NCBI RefSeq assembly: GCF_011927795.1
Contig: NZ_JAATJJ010000001.1
Coordinates: 620,001-684,000 of the forward strand
Reading direction: 5' to 3'
DNA from: Saonia flava
GTDB lineage: Bacteria; Bacteroidota; Bacteroidia; Flavobacteriales; Flavobacteriaceae
Length of the DNA stretch: 64,000 nt
The notes under the pieces were generated by a model. The model was given only the letters and a program-made list of their open reading frames with translations. It had not been told where the DNA came from and searched no databases. This document shows positions 7,289 to 17,383 of the stretch, piece by piece (the stretch's first letter is position 1; each line of letters opens with the position of its first letter). The translations under genes and the position numbers were made by a program.

Positions 7289-10120
7289 ATGCATAAAATT
7301 GAATTTATTAAGAGTTATGCGCTTAGGGTCTTCGATATCAAAGAAGAAGAACTAAAGAAAACATTATTACTGCAGCTCAATATTTTTTTAATAATTACTA
7401 CACTACTAATTGTTAAACCTACAGTAAATTCTTTATTTCTTTCTGAACTTGGTTCTAATGCATTACCACTAGGTTATGTTTTAACCGCTATTGCAGCTGT
7501 TATAGGTTCTTACTTTTATAACAAGGCACTTGAAAAAGCACAATTAAATAGAATCATAGTTTTTACACTTTATATCTCCATAACCTCATTGATCGTGTTT
7601 GGTTTGGCATTTAAATATCAAATGGCAAAAGGTCTTTTACTTTACATACCTTATATATGGGTTGCTATATTTGGCTTGTTGGCAGCATCTCAATTTTGGA
7701 TTCTTGCTAACTTAGTTTACAATATAAGAGAGGCCAAACGTATATTTGGTTTTATTGGTTCCGGGGCCATTGCCGGAGGAATTTCAGGTGGTTATATTAC
7801 CTCTATTCTTGCCAAATTCATGGAGGCCGAAGATTTATTATTTGTAGCTGCCTTACTTTTGTTGTTCTGCGTTCCTATTGTACGCTATATCTGGAAAAAA
7901 GAAGTCTTGAAACTTAATACATTTCAGGTTGGTTTGCGTTCAAGTACTGAAAGTGAAAATTCTTTTAAATTAATTCAAAAATCAAAGTTACTCTCTTTAA
8001 TAGCAGTAGTCATTGGATTAAGTGTTCTAGTAGCTAAATTAATTGATTATCAATATAGCGATTATGCTTCTACTCTAATAGAAGATCCTGAGGAACTGGC
8101 TTCTTTCTTTGGATTTTGGCTTTCTACTTTAAGTGTGGTTTCTTTAATAGTGCAATTGTTTTTTACAAAGAAAATAGTTGGTATGTTTGGTGTTGGCAAA
8201 TCATTATTATGGTTACCTACAGGTGTACTTCTTGGGTCTATTTTACTCTTAATAGTTCCCCAACTCTGGGTCGTTGTCTTTATTAAAATAATTGATGGTA
8301 GCTTAAAACAATCCGTAAACAGGGCTGCAACAGAATTACTTTCCATTCCTATTGCCATTGACATTAAAAAGAAAACTAAAACATTCATTGATGTCGTTGT
8401 AGATAGCATAGCAACTGGGATAGCCGGTTTTATTCTTATTTTTTTCATCAATGGTCTAGACATTCCTTCAAAGTATGTAAGTTTAATCATTATTGGGTTG
8501 ATATCGTTATGGATATACTTAATCCTACTTTTAAAACGAGAATATATAAATGCCTTTAAAAATTTAATTATAAACATTAATGGCAATAAAAAACCCAATA
8601 AAGTAGAGGCTCCTATTACTTCAATAGTTGATTCAGTAAAAAAGGTTTTCAAAACAGGTACTGAGAATCAAATTCTTTATATGCTCAAAAAGACATTGGA
8701 AATAAAAGACAACCGTTTCTTCTACGAAATACAACCTTTATTAAACCATTCATCCTCAAAAGTTCGGGCGTTGGCCATAGAAAACCTATACTTTTTAAGC
8801 AAAGAAAACCTATGTCAGCAAATTGAACCTATGGTACACGACTCTGATCAACTAGTAACCACTGCTGCCTTTAGATACTTATTAAAACATTACGAAATGG
8901 ACACCATTCAATTATTTGATAAATACTTAACCAGCAATGACCTTACTATACGCAATGCCGCATTGCTTGGACTTTCCCTTGAATTAAGAAATCACGAAAA
9001 ACTACAATTGGAATTCGATTTAGAAGCGAAAATAGGCACTGTTTTAGTAGCAATTAGCGAACTAACCGATCCAACAATAGTGAAGGATAAGACTTTAATT
9101 GTTTTAGCCTCTATTGGTAACGGAAAGGTCACAAAATATTATTCTGCTATTAGCAAACACCTTCACAATCAAGATCAAGAAATAGTAAGAATGGCGTTAC
9201 GAAGTGCTTCTAAAACACTTGACGCTCAATTTATAGATGACATTGTCAAAAATCTTTCAAAAAAAGACAATAGAGATTCTGCTTCAGAGGCATTGTTAAA
9301 TTATGGGGAATCCATTATCGATATTCTTACAAAGAATACCATTGACGGTAAATTTAAGATGGAAGATGCACGATTAATCCCCTCTGCAATTGCAAAATTC
9401 AATTCTCAAAAAGCGGTAAAATCATTAATTACGTTAATTGAAAGTACTGAACACGATATAAAGATAGAGGCTATTGAATCACTAAGAAAGTTAAAATGGA
9501 ACAATAGTGGTCTAGAAATAAAAGATCGTCTGATTATTGATAAAATTCTTGATGAATGCAACCTCTACCAAGATACGCTAGCGGCCATTCATTCCCAGAT
9601 TGTTACCCAATACAAAAAGAAAGATACCAACAATGAATCGGCCCTGGAAAAAAAAGCCAGAACCTCGCTTATTGAGTTGTTGGAAAACAGATTGGATAGA
9701 CAATTAAAACGTATTTTTAAGTTTCTTGGTATGAAATATCCACCAGAAGATATAGATTCTGTATTAGAAGTTATACTAGATGGAAAAGAAGAACAACGAA
9801 TTCATGCCATCGAGTTTTTAGATAATATTCTGGACATACAACTTAAAAGAGAACTTATCCCAATTGCAGAATCTACACTTATAGACATTGCATCCGAAGA
9901 AAGAGTAAAGAAGTTGAACATAAGAGTTCCAAGCGAGTTGGAATGCTTCACAAATTTGTTACAACGCAATGATAATAAATTGAGACTTGCGGTTCTTAAT
10001 TTAATAGAAAAAACCAACGATAAAAAATTTATACCGTTGGTTAATCTTTATACAAACGACCAAAATAACACCTTAAAAAGACAGGCCAATCTGGTATTAA
10101 AACAATTATTTAATGCCTAG
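7289..10120 (+). CDS. Npt-type nucleotide-transporter-like MFS protein fused to HEAT repeats
   Basis: 943 residues. Residues about 25-430 form roughly 12 membrane segments resembling the ADP/ATP (NTP/NDP) translocase branch of the major facilitator superfamily, including KPTVNSLFLSELG near the first helix and the FGFIGSGAIAGGISGGY glycine-rich loop. Residues about 455-943 are soluble helical pairs typical of HEAT repeats (for example LLNHSSSKVRALAIENLYFL and SALEALLNYG-like units). Free-living Bacteroidota carry such fusions with unknown substrate, so ATP import should not be assumed. It stands alone with convergent neighbours. Confidence 0.8.
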   Translation: MHKIEFIKSYALRVFDIKEEELKKTLLLQLNIFLIITTLLIVKPTVNSLFLSELGSNALPLGYVLTAIAAVIGSYFYNKALEKAQLNRIIVFTLYISITSLIVFGLAFKYQMAKGLLLYIPYIWVAIFGLLAASQFWILANLVYNIREAKRIFGFIGSGAIAGGISGGYITSILAKFMEAEDLLFVAALLLLFCVPIVRYIWKKEVLKLNTFQVGLRSSTESENSFKLIQKSKLLSLIAVVIGLSVLVAKLIDYQYSDYASTLIEDPEELASFFGFWLSTLSVVSLIVQLFFTKKIVGMFGVGKSLLWLPTGVLLGSILLLIVPQLWVVVFIKIIDGSLKQSVNRAATELLSIPIAIDIKKKTKTFIDVVVDSIATGIAGFILIFFINGLDIPSKYVSLIIIGLISLWIYLILLLKREYINAFKNLIININGNKKPNKVEAPITSIVDSVKKVFKTGTENQILYMLKKTLEIKDNRFFYEIQPLLNHSSSKVRALAIENLYFLSKENLCQQIEPMVHDSDQLVTTAAFRYLLKHYEMDTIQLFDKYLTSNDLTIRNAALLGLSLELRNHEKLQLEFDLEAKIGTVLVAISELTDPTIVKDKTLIVLASIGNGKVTKYYSAISKHLHNQDQEIVRMALRSASKTLDAQFIDDIVKNLSKKDNRDSASEALLNYGESIIDILTKNTIDGKFKMEDARLIPSAIAKFNSQKAVKSLITLIESTEHDIKIEAIESLRKLKWNNSGLEIKDRLIIDKILDECNLYQDTLAAIHSQIVTQYKKKDTNNESALEKKARTSLIELLENRLDRQLKRIFKFLGMKYPPEDIDSVLEVILDGKEEQRIHAIEFLDNILDIQLKRELIPIAESTLIDIASEERVKKLNIRVPSELECFTNLLQRNDNKLRLAVLNLIEKTNDKKFIPLVNLYTNDQNNTLKRQANLVLKQLFNA

Positions 10121-10141
10121 TTTCCAACAACTTTATCAATA

Positions 10142-10161
10142 ACTTGATACCATTATCAAGT
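10142..10161. terminator. Weak hairpin between convergent genes
   Basis: ACTTGATA / TATCAAGT form an 8-bp stem with a CCAT loop 22 bases after the transporter stop. No immediate T-run follows, though AATTTTTA occurs about 15 bases on, so termination is uncertain. Confidence 0.35.
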
Positions 10162-10222
10162 AATCTCCTATAAAATTTTTATTAAGTACATGGTTTTTCT
10201 ATTTTTTAATATGTAGGAACCG

Positions 10223-11617
10223 TCAATTAATAAACTTTAGCTTTTTTTCTATTGCAGTTATCATGCTATCTGCAATGTCCTTACCAGTAGCTTTTTCTAT
10301 ACCCTCCAAACCAGGGGATGAATTTACCTCCAATAATAATGGTCCCTTATTGGAACGTATTATGTCCACACCGGCAACAGCAAGATTTAAAACTTTAGCG
10401 GCCTTTATGGCCAGTTTTTTTTCTTCTGGGGTAATTTTAATTACAGATGCCTTTCCACCTTGATGGATATTGGCCCTAAACTCCCCCTTTTCTGCCTGCC
10501 TTTGCATGGATGCCACAACCTTGCCGTTAATTACAAAACAGCGAATATCCTGCCCATTGGCTTCTTTTATAAATTCTTGTACTAGTATGTTTGTCTGCAC
10601 ACTCTTGAAAGCATTAATTACACTTTCTGCCGCCTTATTGGTTTCGGCCAGTACAACTCCTTTTCCCTGAGTGCTCTCAAGCAACTTAATTATTAGAGGT
10701 GCTCCATTCACCATCCGAATCAAATCTTTAGTATCCATTGGGGATTTTGCAAATCCCGTAGTGGGGATATGAATATCGTTCTTGGAAAACAATTGTGATG
10801 CAAAGAGTTTATCCCGGGATTGGGTAATGGCCTCTGCTGAATTTAAACAATACACCCCAAGGTTGTTAAACTGCCTAATTAAAGCACAGCCATAGAAAGT
10901 TACTGCGGGTTTTATTCTAGGGATGATCGCATCAAACTCATTAAGGACATTTCCTCCCCTATACCGTATTTCAGGAGAATTTGCATCCAACTTCATGTAT
11001 ACATGCTCTACATTTAAGAAGACTATTTCGTGCCCTCTGGCATTGGCAGCTTCCATTAACCTCTGATTGCTATATAAATTTGGGTTACTGGCCAAAAGAG
11101 CAATCTTTAAACCGGTTTTCTCTTTTATGAATGATTTATATTTTTCAGCAATATCACTATCGGAAAATGGTTGCAGGGAATAACTTTGGGCAGGGTTGAC
11201 CATGTAACGCTGATTAAGGGCTTCCCTTCCCAGCAACATACGGAATTCCATAGTATCCCTGTTGGCAAGAGTTAATTCAATATCAAACGTAGTGTCTCCT
11301 ATGGTCACAGGGGTTTTTACCACCAAACGTTCTTCGGATATACCCAATGAGCTTTTAACCGACCGTCTATCTACAAGTTTAGCTTCACATTCTATGTTAA
11401 TACTACGGTTCTCTTGGATTGGGTTTACATCAAACTTTACCCAATCTACTCCTCCTTTATTGTATACCTTTATATTGGTGGCCTGTATGGATGAGGTTTT
11501 TGCACCAGAATCAACCCGCGCCTTTATCGCTGGAATTCCCAGCTGATCAAATACGCACCATTCCTCACTACCAATAATCTTTAAATCATTCAAATCCCTA
11601 TCTTTTTCTAAGTTCAA
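10223..11617 (-). CDS. rimK: RimB-RimK fusion: retropepsin-like domain plus S6-type glutamate ligase
   Basis: 464 residues with two domains. Residues about 13-155 are a retropepsin-like domain of the RimB / 'ATP-dependent zinc protease' family, with the active-site motif [12 protein letters not shown] (Asp36). Residues about 165-464 are a RimK ATP-grasp ligase with [48 protein letters not shown] and [15 protein letters not shown] (Mg-ATP residues). RimK adds glutamates to the C-terminus of ribosomal protein S6, while RimB trims them; here both activities are in one chain. It overlaps the upstream GNAT-nitrilase gene by 20 bases. Confidence 0.9.
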   Translation of the reverse strand: MNLEKDRDLNDLKIIGSEEWCVFDQLGIPAIKARVDSGAKTSSIQATNIKVYNKGGVDWVKFDVNPIQENRSINIECEAKLVDRRSVKSSLGISEERLVVKTPVTIGDTTFDIELTLANRDTMEFRMLLGREALNQRYMVNPAQSYSLQPFSDSDIAEKYKSFIKEKTGLKIALLASNPNLYSNQRLMEAANARGHEIVFLNVEHVYMKLDANSPEIRYRGGNVLNEFDAIIPRIKPAVTFYGCALIRQFNNLGVYCLNSAEAITQSRDKLFASQLFSKNDIHIPTTGFAKSPMDTKDLIRMVNGAPLIIKLLESTQGKGVVLAETNKAAESVINAFKSVQTNILVQEFIKEANGQDIRCFVINGKVVASMQRQAEKGEFRANIHQGGKASVIKITPEEKKLAIKAAKVLNLAVAGVDIIRSNKGPLLLEVNSSPGLEGIEKATGKDIADSMITAIEKKLKFIN

Positions 11618-13124
11618 AAATATCTTTTCTTCTATCTCTTAAATTTTTTACTGCGCCAAATTGATTAAGTTCCCGTAAAAGGGCAATATCCACATCGGCA
11701 ATCAATATCATTTCTGTATTGGGGGTAGCCTCCGCTTTTATACCATTTGTTGGAAAGGAAAAATCACATGGGGTAAAAACCATGGATTGGGCAAATTGTA
11801 TATCCATATTTTGCACGTTAGGCAAATTGCCTACACTCCCAGCAATGGCAACATAGCACTCATTTTCAATGGCTCTTGCCCTTGCACAATTTCTGACCCT
11901 TGAATATCCGTTTTGAGTATCGGTCAAAAAAGGAACAAACAAAATATCCATTCCCTCATCTGCCAAGATACGGCTCAGTTCTGGAAACTCAGAATCATAA
12001 CAGATTAAAATACCAATCTTACCGCAATCTGTATCAAAGGCCTTTAATTGAGTACCTCCCTGCATTCCCCAAACTTTTGACTCATCTGGGGTTACATGCA
12101 GTTTTTCATATCGCTCTAAACTACCATCCCTCCTGCATAAATACCCTACATTATAAAGTCGGCCATCTATTACTTCTGGCATGCTTCCTGTAATAATATT
12201 TATATTATATGATATAGAAAACTCCGTGAATTTTTGAACAATGTCCTTGGTATGCTTTGCCAGTTCCCTAATAGCCTCAGGAGTGGACAAATGGTTATTA
12301 ACCGCCATTAGTGGTGCATTAAAAAACTCTGGAAACAAGGCAAAATCCGAGCGATATCCAGAAACTGCATCAATAAAAAACTCTGCCTGTTGCAATAAGT
12401 CCTCCAAATTGTCATAAGGTCTCATTTGCCATTGAATAAGTCCCAAGCGGACAATAGTTTTTTTTGTTGCCGCTTTTTTTGTTGGTTTTTGATAATAAAT
12501 ATTATCCCATTCCATTAGTACCGCAAACTCATTGGAGGCCTCATCCCCCTCCAAATATCCCTTCAATACTTTTGCTGGGTGAAAATCATTGGATATTTGA
12601 AAATTTAGGACCGGATCATGTATTTCTTTTACTTTTACCTTATCTATATATTCTTTTGGAGTAAGAGTATTGGAATATTTATGATAATTGGGAATTCTAC
12701 CCCCAAAAACAATACTTTTTAAGTTTAATTTTTCACAAAGCTCTTTTCTATAATCATACAACCTACGGCCCAACCTAAGCCCACGAAATTGTGGTTTTAT
12801 AAAAATCTCTATACCATAAAGCACATCGCCGTTGTTGGTATGCGTATTAAACGTATAATTACCAGTAATTTTATTGTAAGTCTCGTTTTCCTCCATAAAA
12901 TCTTGGTCCACGATTATGGATAGAGCCACTCCTGCCAATTGCCCATTTATTTTAATGACCACTTGTCCTTCAGGGAATTTTTCTATCAACGTCTTTATCT
13001 GTTCCTCTTTCCAATAAGAATCGGGCATGTTTAAGTAAGAAGAAAGCATTGCTTCCTTAAGCTCTTGATAATCATCAAGGTCCAAAAACTTTAAATCTAT
13101 ATTTTCTATGTCCTCTACTTTCAT
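11598..13124 (-). CDS. GNAT acetyltransferase-carbon-nitrogen hydrolase fusion
   Basis: 508 residues. Residues about 8-210 are a GNAT domain with the acetyl-CoA loop region [22 protein letters not shown]. Residues about 225-500 are a nitrilase-superfamily hydrolase with the full triad: Glu in [10 protein letters not shown], Lys in [11 protein letters not shown] and Cys in [15 protein letters not shown]. This bifunctional architecture is known in bacteria, but its substrate is not established; an acylated amide or polyamine derivative is possible. It is translationally coupled to the RimB-RimK gene by overlap. Confidence 0.9.
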   Translation of the reverse strand: MKVEDIENIDLKFLDLDDYQELKEAMLSSYLNMPDSYWKEEQIKTLIEKFPEGQVVIKINGQLAGVALSIIVDQDFMEENETYNKITGNYTFNTHTNNGDVLYGIEIFIKPQFRGLRLGRRLYDYRKELCEKLNLKSIVFGGRIPNYHKYSNTLTPKEYIDKVKVKEIHDPVLNFQISNDFHPAKVLKGYLEGDEASNEFAVLMEWDNIYYQKPTKKAATKKTIVRLGLIQWQMRPYDNLEDLLQQAEFFIDAVSGYRSDFALFPEFFNAPLMAVNNHLSTPEAIRELAKHTKDIVQKFTEFSISYNINIITGSMPEVIDGRLYNVGYLCRRDGSLERYEKLHVTPDESKVWGMQGGTQLKAFDTDCGKIGILICYDSEFPELSRILADEGMDILFVPFLTDTQNGYSRVRNCARARAIENECYVAIAGSVGNLPNVQNMDIQFAQSMVFTPCDFSFPTNGIKAEATPNTEMILIADVDIALLRELNQFGAVKNLRDRRKDIFELRKR

Positions 13125-13235
13125 ATTAAGGATGATTATGTTAGTGATAAATGAGTAAGCCCTTTCCCACTATTAAAAGTATAGGAAAAACAGGGCTTTT
13201 AATCAAGGAAAATTTATAACAGAGAAAAAGAATGG

Positions 13236-13553
13236 TTAATCGTTTTCATTCTCATCCCCTATTTCATCCGGGTCCACTACTGCCTCTGGATCATCATCAT
13301 CAAAATCTTCATAATCATCTTCATCATAATTTTCCATGGTTTTCTCCAGCTTGGCACTAATTTTTACCAAAAACTTGGTGTCCTCAGTTAGAACTTCTAC
13401 TGCCTCTATACGTTCCCCATGAGCATTTCGGAAAGAAATGATATCATCATCATCATACCCATCCGGGTATTTATCAACCAGCATTTTTAACACCTCTGGG
13501 GTTAGTTTTTTAAAATCTACGATTACCTTTTTTAAATGTGCGTGCTTGTCCAT
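13236..13553 (-). CDS. Small acidic protein of the polyamine operon
   Basis: 105 residues. The first 65 form a mixed domain (KKVIVDFKKLTPEVLKMLVDKY, then RIEAVEVLTEDTKFLVKIS). The rest is an extremely acidic tail of repeated D and E with a few Y and N. I recognise no enzyme motif. It starts two bases after the deoxyhypusine-synthase-family gene, so it is the last gene of that operon. A binding partner for polyamines or a basic protein is a guess from charge only. Confidence 0.7.
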   Translation of the reverse strand: MDKHAHLKKVIVDFKKLTPEVLKMLVDKYPDGYDDDDIISFRNAHGERIEAVEVLTEDTKFLVKISAKLEKTMENYDEDDYEDFDDDDPEAVVDPDEIGDENEND

Positions 13554-13555
13554 AA

Positions 13556-14533
13556 TTACATATCTAATAAGTAGGCAAAAATTAATGGTGCAACAATGGT
13601 TGCATCACTTTCTATTATAAATTTTGGGGTATCAATATCTAGCTTTCCCCATGTGATTTTTTCATTGGGCACGGCACCGGAATACGAGCCATAACTAGTT
13701 GTAGAATCACTTATCTGACAGAAATAGCTCCAAAATGGAGTATCTGTTCTTTCCATATCCTGATATAGCATAGGCACAACACAAATAGGAAAATCGCCTG
13801 CAATACCACCTCCAATTTGAAAGAAACCAATACCATTGTTGGAATTACCTGTGTACCACTCTGCCAAAAAGGTCATATACTCAATTCCAGATTTCATTGT
13901 ACTTGCCTTTAACTCTCCTTTGAGTACATAAGAAGCAAAGATATTGCCCATTGTACTATCCTCCCATCCTGGGCATATAATAGGCAGGTTCTTTTCTGCA
14001 GCGGCATACATCCATGAATCTTTTAAATCTATTTCATAATATTCTTCCAAAACACCGGACAATAACATTTTATACATAAATTCATGTGGAAAATACCGTT
14101 CTCCAGCTTCCTCTGCTTCTTTCCAAATTTTATGAATATGGCTCTGTAACCTTCTAAAGGCCTCTTCCTCTGGTATACAAGTATCCGTAACCCTGTTTAA
14201 TCCTTTTTCTAAAAGGTCCCATTCTTGTTGAGGGGTTAAATCCCGATAGTTGGGTACCCTCTTATAATGGGAATGGGCCACCAAGTTCATAATATCTTCC
14301 TCCAAGTTGGCGCCTGTACAGGATATTATTTGCACTTTGTCCTGACGGATTACCTCTGCGAAAATTTTACCCAATTCTGCCGTACTCATAGCACCAGCCA
14401 AAGAAACCAGCATTTTGGCTCCATTTTCCAACTGCTCTTCATAACCTTTGGCTGCATCTACCAATGCTGCAGCATTGAAATGTAAATAGTACTTCTCTAT
14501 AAATTTAGAAATTTCTCCTTTAGTCTTCATCAT
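13556..14533 (-). CDS. Deoxyhypusine synthase-family protein
   Basis: 325 residues. The family is shown by LVSLAGAMSTAELGKIFAEVI, ISCTGANLEEDIMNLVAHS, ICPGWEDSTMGN, GIGFFQIGGGIAGDFPICVVP, and the late SGAVPNEKITWGKLD segment, in which Lys takes the position of the catalytic enzyme-imine lysine. Bacteria lack eIF5A, so the role is not eukaryotic hypusination; bacterial homologues have been linked to homospermidine synthesis. Two Met codons open the frame (14533 and 14530). It overlaps the agmatinase gene by 14 bases. Confidence 0.88.
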   Translation of the reverse strand: MMKTKGEISKFIEKYYLHFNAAALVDAAKGYEEQLENGAKMLVSLAGAMSTAELGKIFAEVIRQDKVQIISCTGANLEEDIMNLVAHSHYKRVPNYRDLTPQQEWDLLEKGLNRVTDTCIPEEEAFRRLQSHIHKIWKEAEEAGERYFPHEFMYKMLLSGVLEEYYEIDLKDSWMYAAAEKNLPIICPGWEDSTMGNIFASYVLKGELKASTMKSGIEYMTFLAEWYTGNSNNGIGFFQIGGGIAGDFPICVVPMLYQDMERTDTPFWSYFCQISDSTTSYGSYSGAVPNEKITWGKLDIDTPKFIIESDATIVAPLIFAYLLDM

Positions 14534-15458
14534 CTTCTATGAATTTTGATTGACTTGGTTTTTCGTTTGTATCATAAGTATTGTCATATTCATCCTCTAC
14601 CGTTTCTTCGGAAAACTTATAGCTCAACATTTTATAGTACAGTTTGGCTGCCAAAAAATCTGAGGATTTATCAGATGGATTTGGACATAGTTCCACCATA
14701 TCAAAACCCACTACATTTTTTTCTTCAAATACTTGTTTTAGAAACTCTAGGGTTTCGTACCACAAAAGTCCCCCAGGTTCTGGTGTTCCAGTAGACGGCA
14801 TTATAGATGGGTCCAGTGCATCCAAATCAAACGTAATAAATACATTGTCTGTCATTAACTCAATAACACTGTCCATCCAATATTCGTCATTAACCATATC
14901 ATGTGCGAAGAAGGTTTTATCTTTATCCATGTATGTGGTTTCAATAACATCCATACTGCGAATTCCAACCTGAATCAAATTTGTTGTCTTTGATGCTTCG
15001 TGTACAGCACAAGCATGATTATATGTTGTACCATCGTAGGATTCCCTTAAATCTGCGTGTGCATCTATGTGCAAAACTGTAAGGTTGTTAAAACACTCAC
15101 TAAAAGCTCTTATAGAGCCAATAGAAATTGAATGCTCCCCCCCAAAAAGCGTTACAAATTTGTTTCTTTTTATATACTCTTTTGCAGTTTTGTGCACCTC
15201 GTTTACTACTGCTTCCGGGGTAGCTTTTTCTGTTATTTTGTCTGCCAAATAGACCCCTTGCAAATACACCTCCGTCCCTGTCTCTATATCATACAGTTCC
15301 ATATTTTCAGAAGCTTCCAAAAAAGCCTCTGGTCCTTTATCTGCGCCTTTGCCCCAAGTACTGGTTCCATCATAGGGCACTGGTATTAATACTATTTTAG
15401 ATGTGTCCAGTTTTGCATATTTATCTGGAATACCGGCATAATTTTTAGTTGCACTCAT
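14520..15458 (-). CDS. speB: Agmatinase/arginase (ureohydrolase) family protein
   Basis: 312 residues with the binuclear manganese motifs GGEHSISIG, HIDAHADLRESY and FDLDALDPSIMPSTGTPEPGGL. Adjacent arginine decarboxylase argues for agmatinase (agmatine to putrescine and urea) over arginase. The last 35 residues are an acidic tail not needed for the fold. It overlaps the decarboxylase gene by 14 bases and the downstream gene by 14 bases, so expression is closely coupled. Confidence 0.9.
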   Translation of the reverse strand: MSATKNYAGIPDKYAKLDTSKIVLIPVPYDGTSTWGKGADKGPEAFLEASENMELYDIETGTEVYLQGVYLADKITEKATPEAVVNEVHKTAKEYIKRNKFVTLFGGEHSISIGSIRAFSECFNNLTVLHIDAHADLRESYDGTTYNHACAVHEASKTTNLIQVGIRSMDVIETTYMDKDKTFFAHDMVNDEYWMDSVIELMTDNVFITFDLDALDPSIMPSTGTPEPGGLLWYETLEFLKQVFEEKNVVGFDMVELCPNPSDKSSDFLAAKLYYKMLSYKFSEETVEDEYDNTYDTNEKPSQSKFIEDDED

Positions 15459-16845
15459 ATCCTAAAATTTTAAGCATGTCTTTTGATTTCTGCTGTTCGC
15501 TAAATAATTTTATGGTTTGTTTTCCTTTTTTATCTAAATCTATCAATAAATGTTTTGGATGTGGAATTAAGCAATGCTGTAGCCCTCCATACCCCCCTAT
15601 GGTCTCTTGGTATGCCCCAATATTAAAAAAACCAATATATAACGGTTTGTCCTTTTTGTATTTGGGCAAATAAATGGCATTCATATGTTGCTCACTGTTA
15701 TAATAATCGTCACTATCACAGGTTAATCCACCTAACAATATCCTTTCGTACTCATCATTCCACCTATTTAAGGGAAGCATTATAAACCTTCTGTTTATTG
15801 CCCATGTGTCTGGTAAAGTAGTGATAAAGGAAGAATCTATCATATTCCATTTTTCTCGGTCATTTTGTTGCTTCTGGTATAGAATTTCATAGATGGCCCC
15901 TCCACTTTCTCCCACCGTAAAGCTGCCAAATTCTGTGAAAATATCAGGAACGGGTACGTCTGCTTCCTGGCAGGCAATGTTTATTTGGTTTATGATTTCA
16001 TCAATCATATATTGGTAATCATAATCAAAAGCCAATGAATTTTTAATTGGAAAACCCCCGCCAATGTTAAGACTGTCCAAAGATGGGCATACTTTTTTCA
16101 AACGCACATAGACCTTAAGACATTTAACCAGTTCATTCCAATAATAAGCATTATCACGAATACCTGTGTTTATAAAAAAGTGAAGCATTTTAAGTTCCAC
16201 CTTTTCATTATCCCGTATTTGACTTTCATAAAAGGGAACAATATTTTTATACCCAATTCCCAAACGTGAGGTATAAAACTCAAATTTGGGCTCCTCTTCC
16301 GAGGCTATTCGTATTCCTACTTTGAAATTGCCCTCTATTGCATCCGAAAGCAAACTAATCTCTTCATAGTTATCAATAATTGGAATACAATTCTGATGTC
16401 CTTTATTAATTAGACGGGCAATGTTTTCAATATACTGAGCTCTTTTAAAACCATTGCATATAACATACGTATCATCTTTTATCTTACCTTTTTCTTTAAG
16501 CTCCTCTACAATATCTATATCAAAGGCAGAAGAAGTCTCTATATGGATATCGTTCTTTAAGGCTTCATTTAAAACAGGCTGAAAATGGGAGCTTTTAGTG
16601 CAATAACTATAGTAGTATTTTCCTTTATACCCTCGCTTTCCTATTGCAAACTGAAACCATTTCTTTACTTTATTGATGTTTTCGGAAATTTTTGGCAAAT
16701 AAGTAAACTTTAAAGGACTGCCATACTCCTTCATAAGTTTCATAAGGTCAATATCATGAAAATGCAAATTATTTTCATGTATAGAAAACTCCTCTTGGGG
16801 AAAATCAAAAGTTTGATTGATTAAATCAATATATTTTGTATTCAT
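15445..16845 (-). CDS. speA: Arginine decarboxylase (fold III PLP enzyme)
   Basis: 466 residues of the alanine-racemase-fold decarboxylase family. Motifs are GKYYYSYCTKSSH (PLP lysine), SSAFDIDIVEEL, MLHFFINTGIRD, LNIGGGFPIKNS (phosphate-binding glycines), EFGSFTVGESGG, and LGGLTCDSDDYY, with the conserved Cys of the active site. It is shorter than the about 630-residue enterobacterial SpeA and represents the Bacteroidota form. It makes agmatine, the substrate of the next gene. It is first in the operon, so the promoter should lie in 16846-16919. Confidence 0.88.
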   Translation of the reverse strand: MNTKYIDLINQTFDFPQEEFSIHENNLHFHDIDLMKLMKEYGSPLKFTYLPKISENINKVKKWFQFAIGKRGYKGKYYYSYCTKSSHFQPVLNEALKNDIHIETSSAFDIDIVEELKEKGKIKDDTYVICNGFKRAQYIENIARLINKGHQNCIPIIDNYEEISLLSDAIEGNFKVGIRIASEEEPKFEFYTSRLGIGYKNIVPFYESQIRDNEKVELKMLHFFINTGIRDNAYYWNELVKCLKVYVRLKKVCPSLDSLNIGGGFPIKNSLAFDYDYQYMIDEIINQINIACQEADVPVPDIFTEFGSFTVGESGGAIYEILYQKQQNDREKWNMIDSSFITTLPDTWAINRRFIMLPLNRWNDEYERILLGGLTCDSDDYYNSEQHMNAIYLPKYKKDKPLYIGFFNIGAYQETIGGYGGLQHCLIPHPKHLLIDLDKKGKQTIKLFSEQQKSKDMLKILGYECN

Positions 16846-16919
16846 TAAATTGTATTGAAAATTGAACTTAAATTATTTGTGCGCAAATGATGCCTGCACC
16901 TTGTGTATTATTTAAGCTC

Positions 16920-17126
16920 TCAGATATTGATTTGTTGTTCAGTAGTAGGAACAAAGAAATAGTCGTGTTGACTAGATATAATCTCAGAAGAAAAATCGGA
17001 AGTTAGCCTTAATATTCGGTCACTTATCCTATAAGCTGCCTTTGGGTTTGACTTCCTAATTCCCATTGGCCCGAACATAGAAACATGGTTCATAATGTTC
17101 GCTAAATGCTGGGGCAAAGAAAACAA
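16920..17126 (-). CDS. Possible small hypothetical protein
   Basis: Up to 68 residues, opening with TTG; an internal ATG at 17093 would give 57. The sequence MNHVSMFGPMGIRKSNP then AAYRISDRILRLTSDFSSEIISSQ is protein-like and not a simple AT-rich shadow. It lies upstream of the polyamine operon on the same strand, with 74 bases between. No family is recognised. It could be an upstream small protein or chance. Otherwise the 16846-17383 gap is empty apart from the inverted repeat listed separately. Confidence 0.3.
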   Translation of the reverse strand: MFSLPQHLANIMNHVSMFGPMGIRKSNPKAAYRISDRILRLTSDFSSEIISSQHDYFFVPTTEQQINI

Positions 17127-17267
17127 AAAAAATGAAAAAACAACCTTTTAGAAAAAAAAAATTAACCTAGCGTTATTTTTATAATAATGTGGCAAAACAA
17201 TACAGTTATTGCACCAATAAAATACCCCAAACAAGCAATAGAACAGCACTCTAAGAATACGTCCTTA

Positions 17268-17291
17268 ATTGCAAAGGTTTTCCTTTGCAAT
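17268..17291. repeat. 10-bp perfect inverted repeat upstream of the molybdenum hydroxylase genes
   Basis: ATTGCAAAGG and CCTTTGCAAT flank a TTTT loop, ending 92 bases before the iron-sulfur subunit start. No T-run follows. It may be an operator for the downstream pair or a transcript hairpin. Confidence 0.5.
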
Positions 17292-17383
17292 AAGTTATTT
17301 ATTTTCTTTTTGCAAATGATTTTCATAACTTTAATACCATATTGTACTTACCCCTATATATAATAGTATTAACAAAATTAAGT

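Noticed and set aside
8062-8652. 196-residue open frame on the minus strand inside the transporter gene
   Set aside because: It lies wholly within the Npt-HEAT gene, has no recognisable motifs and low-complexity composition typical of an antisense shadow.
13155-13200. Terminator between the acidic protein and the GNAT-nitrilase gene
   Set aside because: AAGCCC/GGGCTT can pair with a bulged extension, but the loop is long and no T-run follows on the minus strand.
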